Part shown: positions 5,512-7,449 of the stretch, one piece after another | Position numbering within the stretch: position 1 is the stretch's first letter | Layout: every line of letters starts with the position of its first letter | Assembly (NCBI GenBank): GCA_003566505.1 | Contig: PXDA01000078.1 | Coordinates: forward strand, 1 to 7,449 | DNA length: 7,449 bases | Direction of reading: 5' to 3' | Origin: Mollicutes bacterium | GTDB lineage: Bacteria > Bacillota_I > Bacilli_A > RF39 > UBA660 | Program-made: the position numbers and the translations under genes | The notes under the pieces: generated by a model | The model's database searches: none | Told to the model about the DNA's origin: nothing | Seen by the model: the letters and a program-made list of their open reading frames with translations, nothing else

Positions 5512-5637
5512 TTAAAAACTACGCCAAAAATTTTGTAAAGCCTCATCTATTTCGGGCAAGAAAAAGATAAACAATCCCACCACAATAAAAATAATACTAT
5601 AAACAATAACTTCACTATCGATTTTTAATTTTCGCAT
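5512..5637 (-). CDS. Small single-pass membrane protein (41 residues)
   Basis: The minus strand has ATG at 5635-5637, 41 sense codons and TAA at 5512-5514. The protein begins MRKLKIDSE, has one hydrophobic helix at about residues 10-27 (VIVYSIIFIVVGLFIFFL), and ends in an amphipathic tail PEIDEALQNFWRSF. The positive-inside rule suggests the N-terminus is in the cytoplasm. GAGGTG (5643-5648) lies 5 nt before the ATG, a good ribosome site, and the stop abuts the rhodanese start codon. Position, coupling and ribosome site together support a real gene despite its length. I do not recognise a family. It may anchor or partner the rhodanese lipoprotein, or simply be the leading gene of that pair. 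Confidence 0.7.
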   Translation of the reverse strand: MRKLKIDSEVIVYSIIFIVVGLFIFFLPEIDEALQNFWRSF

Positions 5638-5642
5638 AATTC

Positions 5643-5648
5643 CACCTC
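5643..5648 (-). promoter_or_regulatory. Ribosome binding site of the 41-residue gene
   Basis: GAGGTG on the minus strand matches the core of AGGAGGTGATC and lies 5 nt before the ATG at 5637. It is the only good ribosome site between the ATPase and the terminator, so it probably serves both small genes. Confidence 0.6.
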
Positions 5649-5654
5649 ACCATA

Positions 5655-5683
5655 ATCCTATCATAAAGACTATTATTTCTCAA
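5655..5683 (-). promoter_or_regulatory. Likely promoter for the small membrane protein and rhodanese genes
   Basis: On the minus strand TTGAGA (5678-5683) stands 17 bp from TAGGAT (5655-5660), and TGA directly before the -10 box gives an extended -10 (TGn). The start would fall near 5648, leaving a leader of about 11 nt. No terminator is seen after the ATPase, so read-through from that gene is also possible. Confidence 0.45.
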
Positions 5684-5693
5684 CTTAATTACT

Positions 5694-7449
5694 TTATTTT
5701 GTTTTACCCCTGCGCTTCGGTTCCATAAATTTATAAATTTCCATCACCAAAATAACGGGTAATGCTAACAAAAAGATATAGAAAATATAATTAAAAGAAA
5801 GCGGTTCAACCGACAAAATAGTGCTCCACGCCGTTTGTGTAACTAAAAAATGCAAACCTAAAGTTACAAAAATAGCTACAAAAACTACTGGATTACCACT
5901 AAATTTCATGGCAAAAAGAGAACGTGTTTCACTACGACAATTAAAGACATGAACATTTTGCATAAATACCATCAACAACAAAATATAACCCCGCGCAATT
6001 TCTACTGGTATCCCACTATCCAAAAGCGATTTCCAAAAAGCAAAAACAATTACAGCCATGACAATCGATGCCATAACAGTTTGTTCTATTAGTTTAACAT
6101 TAAAAACTTTCTCTTTAGGATGACGTGGTTTTTCCTTCATAATTCCTGGTTCTTTTTTTTCAAATGCTAAAGCAATATCTTGAATCCCATTAGTTACCAA
6201 ATTTAACCATAAAATTTGCACCGCTATTAAAGGAATTGGCAAATTCATTAAAATTGCCAGCATAAACAATAAAACCTCGGCTATTCCAGTTGAAAGAAGC
6301 ATTAAAATTACCTTGCGAACATTACTATAAGCAACCCTGCCTTCTTCAACACCATCAACAATTGATAAAAAATTATCATCGGTGATAATCATTGAACCAG
6401 TTTCTTTGGCAACATCAGTACCACTACCAACCGCCACACCAATATTAGCTGCTTTTAATGCTGGCGCATCATTAACACCGTCCCCTGTAACGGCAACAAA
6501 CTCACCCTGTCTACGAAAAGCATTAACAATTTCTAATTTTTCTAATGGTGATACACGGGTAAAAACGGTCTTTTCGGCAATCATTTTGTCAAACTCCTCC
6601 GGACCCTTTTGTAAATACTCTTCCACTTCCGAACCACTAACAATTTGATCATAATTATCCGCTAATTTTAACTCTTTTGCAATCGTAAAAGCCGTTAATG
6701 GATGATCACCAGTAATCATAATCACTTTAATACCCGCCGCCCGACATTTATCAATTGCTGGTATAGCATCCTTACGAATCGGATCAATAAATCCGACGAG
6801 ACCCAAAAACACCATGTCGTGTAAATCTTCTTCTCGGTAATCTTTTTTTTCTTTACCTTGATAATCACCTTCAGCTATAGCTATAACACGATATCCTTGT
6901 TTCGCAAGTTCTTCATTTTGTGCCATAATTTTATCACAATCAATTTTTTCTATTCTCTTACCACACTTCATTTTTTTACAAAATGATAAAACCTTTTCCA
7001 CCGAACCTTTACTAGTCATTTTTATTTGACCAGATTCTCGAAAAAACACCGCTGAAAATTTATTTTCCGATTCATACGGGATTCTACCTACTAATTTTTT
7101 TTGTTCCATCTTAATTTTTGCTTTTATACCTAATGCTAAAAATGCCACATCAATTGAATCGCCGTGATGTTCCCAACCATTTTTAGTTTTTTCTAAACTC
7201 GCTTCATTGTTTATAAAACCTAATTTAGCAATTCTTTCGACCGCACCAACTTGTGCTACTTTTCCCTTCCCGTTATAGCCCACACCGGTCACTTCATAAT
7301 TTTCACCATCAGGTGTTAATATTAATTTTGCTGTTTGCTCATTTAACGTTAAGGTTCCCGTTTTATCACTGGCAATAACAGTACAACTACCTAAACTTTC
7401 GACCGCATTTATCTTTTTTACCAAAACATTTTTTCGTGCCATTCTACCA
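5694..7449 (-). CDS. P2-type cation-transporting ATPase (partial, N-terminus beyond right edge)
   Basis: The frame is open to the right edge: GGT AGA precede the ATG at 7442, reading GRMARKNVLVKK, which is the normal sequence just before the phosphorylation site. That ATG is therefore internal, and the N-terminal third (actuator domain, M1-M4) is missing from the window. Counting from that Met, the visible parts are DKTGTLT with phosphorylated Asp26, a KGS nucleotide-site motif (family usually KGA), ITGDHPLTA, and TGDGVNDAPALKAANIG. Six hydrophobic segments then correspond to M5-M10. M6 reads LWLNLVTNGIQDIALAFE, where Ca2+-ATPases usually have NLVTDG. The protein pumps a cation across the cytoplasmic membrane at the cost of ATP. 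Ca2+ is the usual assignment, but the ion is not certain. The C-terminus is a short basic tail. The small membrane gene starts 56 nt after its stop. Confidence 0.92.
   Translation of the reverse strand, partial: GRMARKNVLVKKINAVESLGSCTVIASDKTGTLTLNEQTAKLILTPDGENYEVTGVGYNGKGKVAQVGAVERIAKLGFINNEASLEKTKNGWEHHGDSIDVAFLALGIKAKIKMEQKKLVGRIPYESENKFSAVFFRESGQIKMTSKGSVEKVLSFCKKMKCGKRIEKIDCDKIMAQNEELAKQGYRVIAIAEGDYQGKEKKDYREEDLHDMVFLGLVGFIDPIRKDAIPAIDKCRAAGIKVIMITGDHPLTAFTIAKELKLADNYDQIVSGSEVEEYLQKGPEEFDKMIAEKTVFTRVSPLEKLEIVNAFRRQGEFVAVTGDGVNDAPALKAANIGVAVGSGTDVAKETGSMIITDDNFLSIVDGVEEGRVAYSNVRKVILMLLSTGIAEVLLFMLAILMNLPIPLIAVQILWLNLVTNGIQDIALAFEKKEPGIMKEKPRHPKEKVFNVKLIEQTVMASIVMAVIVFAFWKSLLDSGIPVEIARGYILLLMVFMQNVHVFNCRSETRSLFAMKFSGNPVVFVAIFVTLGLHFLVTQTAWSTILSVEPLSFNYIFYIFLLALPVILVMEIYKFMEPKRRGKTK

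Noticed and set aside
6382..6648. Plus-strand open frame opposite the ATPase
   Set aside because: It mirrors the conserved GDGVNDAPAL region of the ATPase and has no features of its own.
7440..7442. ATG at 7442 as the true start of the ATPase
   Set aside because: The P-type ATPase motif immediately follows, and the upstream codons GGT AGA continue the family pattern, so the start is outside the window.
1..7449. tRNA, rRNA, CRISPR repeats, insertion sequences, riboswitches
   Set aside because: No cloverleaf, repeated spacer pattern, transposase or long structured leader was seen; predicted leaders are too short for riboswitches.

Overview
The window is AT-rich DNA (roughly one third G+C by eye). 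It uses the standard bacterial code: TGA ends one gene and tryptophan is written TGG. Gram-positive-type lipoprotein signals, AGGAGGTGATC-like ribosome binding sites, a PASTA-like cell-wall domain and a 'putative ABC transporter permease' (CmpB/PF06541) protein point to a low-GC Bacillota, most likely an uncultured Bacilli/Erysipelotrichia-type or related gut lineage. The lineage is inference; no rRNA or marker gene is present.

Region 1 (1-3290, minus strand) is a cell-surface cluster read from right to left. It holds a membrane-anchored PASTA-like plus polysaccharide-deacetylase (CE4) protein; a protein with a prepilin-like N-terminus joined to a LamG/concanavalin-like domain; a very acidic lipoprotein of unknown function; and a type IV prepilin-like protein that runs off the left edge. 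The first two genes overlap. A weak terminator and a good promoter lie between the second and third, so the cluster is probably two linked transcription units. Everything in it is predicted to be exported or anchored at the envelope, which suggests a surface or pilus-like assembly that meets the cell wall. This is the most unusual part of the window.

Region 2 (3291-5120, plus strand) diverges from region 1 through a 119-bp intergenic region holding promoters for both directions. It carries a five-helix CmpB-family membrane protein followed, with a short overlap, by a 'sugar-transfer associated' ATP-grasp enzyme. Both fit envelope or glycopolymer metabolism, but neither has a firm substrate.

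Region 3 (5121-7449, minus strand) converges on region 2 at a strong bidirectional terminator. Reading right to left it has the C-terminal part of a P2-type cation-transporting ATPase (N-terminus beyond the right edge), a 41-residue single-pass membrane protein, and a rhodanese-domain lipoprotein. The small gene stops directly against the rhodanese start codon, and a likely promoter precedes the pair.

No tRNA, rRNA, CRISPR array, insertion sequence or long repeat was seen. The only stretches without genes are short (under 125 bp) and are described as promoters or terminators.
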